From contig JAHJLF010000072.1 in the NCBI GenBank assembly GCA_018821925.1, positions 34,470 to 98,469 on the forward strand: DNA of 64,000 bases. Reading direction: 5' to 3'. Both the position numbers and the translations under genes were made by a program. The stretch is from Candidatus Edwardsbacteria bacterium. Lineage in GTDB: Bacteria; Edwardsbacteria; AC1; EtOH8. Shown here one piece after another: positions 61,925 to 64,000 of the stretch. The stretch's first letter is position 1; each line of letters starts with the position of its first letter. The notes under the pieces are model-generated. The model did not search any database. It saw nothing but the letters and a program-made list of their open reading frames with translations, and was not told where the DNA came from.

Positions 61925-64000
61925 ATGGAACAACATGAATTGATAAAAAAAATACTAGAGAAGCTGGATAATATAACCGGCAGGAAAAGCAGCTTGTTGC
62001 AGGGAGACCTGGAACAGGCTGTTTTTGACAAACTGGGCCAGGTGGAGAAGATAATATCCTCCATTCAGAAATACCTGCCCAAAAGAGTGATAGACAAGAT
62101 CCTGCTCAACCCCGATGGGGTCAAGGTGGAAGGGGAGCGCCGACAGGTCACCGTTTTGTTTGGAGATCTTTCTGGCTTTACCGCCATGTCCGAGACCATG
62201 GATCCTGAACAGGTGGTGGAGGTGGTCAATCAGTATTTCGACACCATGGTGGAGATAGCTTCCCGCTATGGCGGACATATCGATAAATTCATGGGCGACG
62301 CCCTGATGGTGCTTTTCGGCGCTCCGGTAGCCCATGAGGATGACCCTTTAAGAGCCTGTATGGCGGCCATCGAAATGCTGGAGGCCATGGACCGTTTCAG
62401 CGCCGAGAGAAAAATGGATTTGGCCATGAGCATCGGTCTGAACACCGGAGAGGTAGTGGCCCTCAACGTTGGCTCCAAGGAAAGGATGGAATACACCGTC
62501 ATCGGCGACGGAGTCAACCTGGCGGCCCGGCTGGAGAAGGTGGCCACCGCCCGGGAATGCGTTATCGGGGAAAATACCTACCGGCAGGTAAAAGGCAAGA
62601 TCAAGCTGAAGAAACTCAAACCGGTGATGGTCAAAGGAAAGTCCAAGCCCCAAAATGTCTATCTTATCCAGGGACGGATGGAGGAGGCCGGCCAGAGTAG
62701 CGCCCTGCGTTCGGGTAGTATCAAGCTGGTGGGTCGCATGGCCGAGATGGAGGGGATAAAGCAGGCCATCGAGAAGGCCAAGAACGCCAAAGGGCAAATG
62801 GTGGCCATAACCGGAGAATCCGGAGTGGGAAAATCAAGGATCGCCAAGGAACTGGAATTGCTGGCCAGGGATCAGGGGTTCAAATTCACCAAAGGGAAGT
62901 GTTATTCCTACTCCAGCAATGTGGCCTACCAGCCGTTCATCCGGCAGTTGAATGTGATCTTTAATATCGAAGAGAAGGACAACGGCGAAAGAAAACATGA
63001 AAAGATTCAGGAAGCGCTGCATATGCTGGATCTGAGCGATTTTGAGCCATTTTTGGGATCGCTTCTGGGGATCACCTACGGCGAGATAGAGGGCCTGGAT
63101 CCCGAAAAACGCAAGAGAAAGACCTTCGAGGGGATTAGGGAGCTTTATCTGCGCCAATCGAAAAAACAGCCGTTGGCTGTGGCCTTTGAAGATTTACAGT
63201 GGGCTGATACCCTAAGCCTTGAATTGTTGGAACACCTGGTGGATATCCTTCCCAACGAATCAATACTGATCTGTGCCGATTTTCGCCCGGAACTGGCCCT
63301 TCCCTTCATAGCAAAACCATATTGTTTGAATATAAATCTAAAACCGCTGAAGAAGCAGGAAACCTGGCAGATGGTTTCGGCCCTGGCCTCGGTCTCCGAT
63401 GTGGACGACCTGGTTCTGGACAAGCTTATCGAAAGGACCGAAGGGAATCCGCTTTTCATAGAGGAAGTGATCAGGCATCTGATATCCCGCCGCCTGGTAA
63501 AACGGGAGGGGGAGAGCCTGGTTGCCACCAAGCGGTTAGGCAAGATGGCCCTGCCCAACACAGTGGCTTCCGTGGTGCTGGGTCGGATCGACAAGCTGGG
63601 AGAGGAACTAAGGAGGTTGTTGCAGTATTCCGCAGTGATAGGGAAGGAATTTGACAGAGCGGTTCTGGCAAAACTGTTGAAAGAACCGGAGGAAAAGATA
63701 CAGGGGCTATTGGACAACCTGGAGCACTTTGAAGGTCTTCTATATTCCAAAATGGTGGATACCAAGCGGGTATACGAATTTCATTCCACCACCACCCATG
63801 AGGCGGCCTATTCTACCCTGCTAAAACAGCGCAGAAAAGAGCTGCACGGCAATGTGGCCCGCACCTTAGAGAATGAATTTAAGGATAATTTGTTCCTGCA
63901 TTTGGAGGATCTGGCCCACCATTATTACAACAGCAGCCACCAGGATAAAGCTGTTACGTACCTACATCGGGCAGGAGACAAATCACGCGGGCTTTATGCC
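61925..64000 (+). CDS. Class III adenylate cyclase fused to AAA/STAND-type ATPase (partial, runs off the window)
   Basis: The reading frame is open for 692 codons to the last base. A short coiled coil (1-55) precedes a class III cyclase: metal Asp D81 (FGDLSGFTAMSE) and D125 (DKFMGDALMVLFGAP), substrate Lys K121, Thr T191 in YTVIGDGVNLAARLE, with N198 and R202. The Lys/Thr pair predicts ATP and the class IIIb subtype. An AAA_16-type ATPase follows, with Walker A GESGVGKS (297-304) and Walker B LAVAFEDLQWAD (about 417-428); helical repeats begin near the end. Mammalian soluble cyclase has a comparable layout. AAAAAAGGAGCC precedes the ATG. It is the likely source of the ligand for the CNB proteins. 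Confidence 0.9.
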   Translation, partial: MEQHELIKKILEKLDNITGRKSSLLQGDLEQAVFDKLGQVEKIISSIQKYLPKRVIDKILLNPDGVKVEGERRQVTVLFGDLSGFTAMSETMDPEQVVEVVNQYFDTMVEIASRYGGHIDKFMGDALMVLFGAPVAHEDDPLRACMAAIEMLEAMDRFSAERKMDLAMSIGLNTGEVVALNVGSKERMEYTVIGDGVNLAARLEKVATARECVIGENTYRQVKGKIKLKKLKPVMVKGKSKPQNVYLIQGRMEEAGQSSALRSGSIKLVGRMAEMEGIKQAIEKAKNAKGQMVAITGESGVGKSRIAKELELLARDQGFKFTKGKCYSYSSNVAYQPFIRQLNVIFNIEEKDNGERKHEKIQEALHMLDLSDFEPFLGSLLGITYGEIEGLDPEKRKRKTFEGIRELYLRQSKKQPLAVAFEDLQWADTLSLELLEHLVDILPNESILICADFRPELALPFIAKPYCLNINLKPLKKQETWQMVSALASVSDVDDLVLDKLIERTEGNPLFIEEVIRHLISRRLVKREGESLVATKRLGKMALPNTVASVVLGRIDKLGEELRRLLQYSAVIGKEFDRAVLAKLLKEPEEKIQGLLDNLEHFEGLLYSKMVDTKRVYEFHSTTTHEAAYSTLLKQRRKELHGNVARTLENEFKDNLFLHLEDLAHHYYNSSHQDKAVTYLHRAGDKSRGLYA

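Noticed and set aside
1..64000. CRISPR array, transposase or prophage
   Set aside because: No regularly spaced repeats, transposase motif or phage structural gene was found.

Overview
The window looks like a fragment of a chromosome from an uncultivated bacterium of the FCB (Bacteroidetes/Chlorobi-like) radiation, perhaps an Edwardsbacteria-, TA06- or WOR-3-type lineage. The evidence is two exported proteins with Por/type IX-style C-terminal sorting domains, a PorV/PorQ-family protein, two TonB-dependent receptors with carboxypeptidase-regulatory N-termini, and a GlmL-type gene next to a DUF6754 membrane cluster. Base composition is GC-rich except for two AT-rich single-gene islets. A rubredoxin/flavodiiron set suggests an anaerobic or microaerophilic life. 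The phylum is an inference.

Layout. 1-1573: tail of a GlmL-like protein and a barrel-sandwich/KOW protein. 1675-4985: four membrane or periplasmic proteins in one operon, the second frameshifted. 5006-7718: a polytopic membrane protein with a TPR tail and a lipoate ligase-type protein. 7816-10140: a DUF4388 (PATAN) protein and two Roadblock-like proteins; at least the first two share a C-terminal domain. 10198-11677: a frameshifted four-helix-bundle gene and two small membrane proteins. 12177-26434: the envelope/secretion region (Asp-box sialidase-like protein, two TonB-dependent receptors, large sorted protein, PorV-like protein, PEGA/propeller lipoprotein). 26598-31962: smc, a CorA-like transporter and ftsY. 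32109-37037: promoter, FMN riboswitch and terminator, then ribD-ribE-ribBA-ribH-nusB and a phosphoesterase. 37055-44251: glycosyltransferase, flippase-like protein, fmt, DUF116, rsmB, two PASTA proteins, rpe. 44251-46251: flavin reductase, rubredoxin and flavodiiron protein, probably an oxygen-reduction chain. 46400-52884: ffh and rpsP-khpA-rimM-trmD-rplS-rnhB-yraN, interrupted on both sides of ffh by AT-rich genes. 52894-56510: glycosyltransferase, comM, bamD-like, nadD.

56507-64000 is the most unusual region. It holds a very large M50 (site-2-protease-like) membrane protein ending in two cyclic-nucleotide-binding (CNB) domains, a PHP phosphoesterase, two divergently transcribed stand-alone CNB proteins, a small helical protein, and a class III adenylate cyclase fused to a STAND-like ATPase that runs off the window. 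Together they read as a cyclic-nucleotide circuit whose visible outputs are a membrane protease and free CNB proteins, with no CRP-type DNA-binding protein in the window.

The intergenic DNA carries several dispersed repeat types: 7-base-phased tracts (two of them inside ftsY and fmt), GTCATTCCCGC inverted repeats, a perfect 20-bp palindrome, and a repeat pair flanking the flavodiiron gene. No tRNA, rRNA, CRISPR array, transposase or origin was found.
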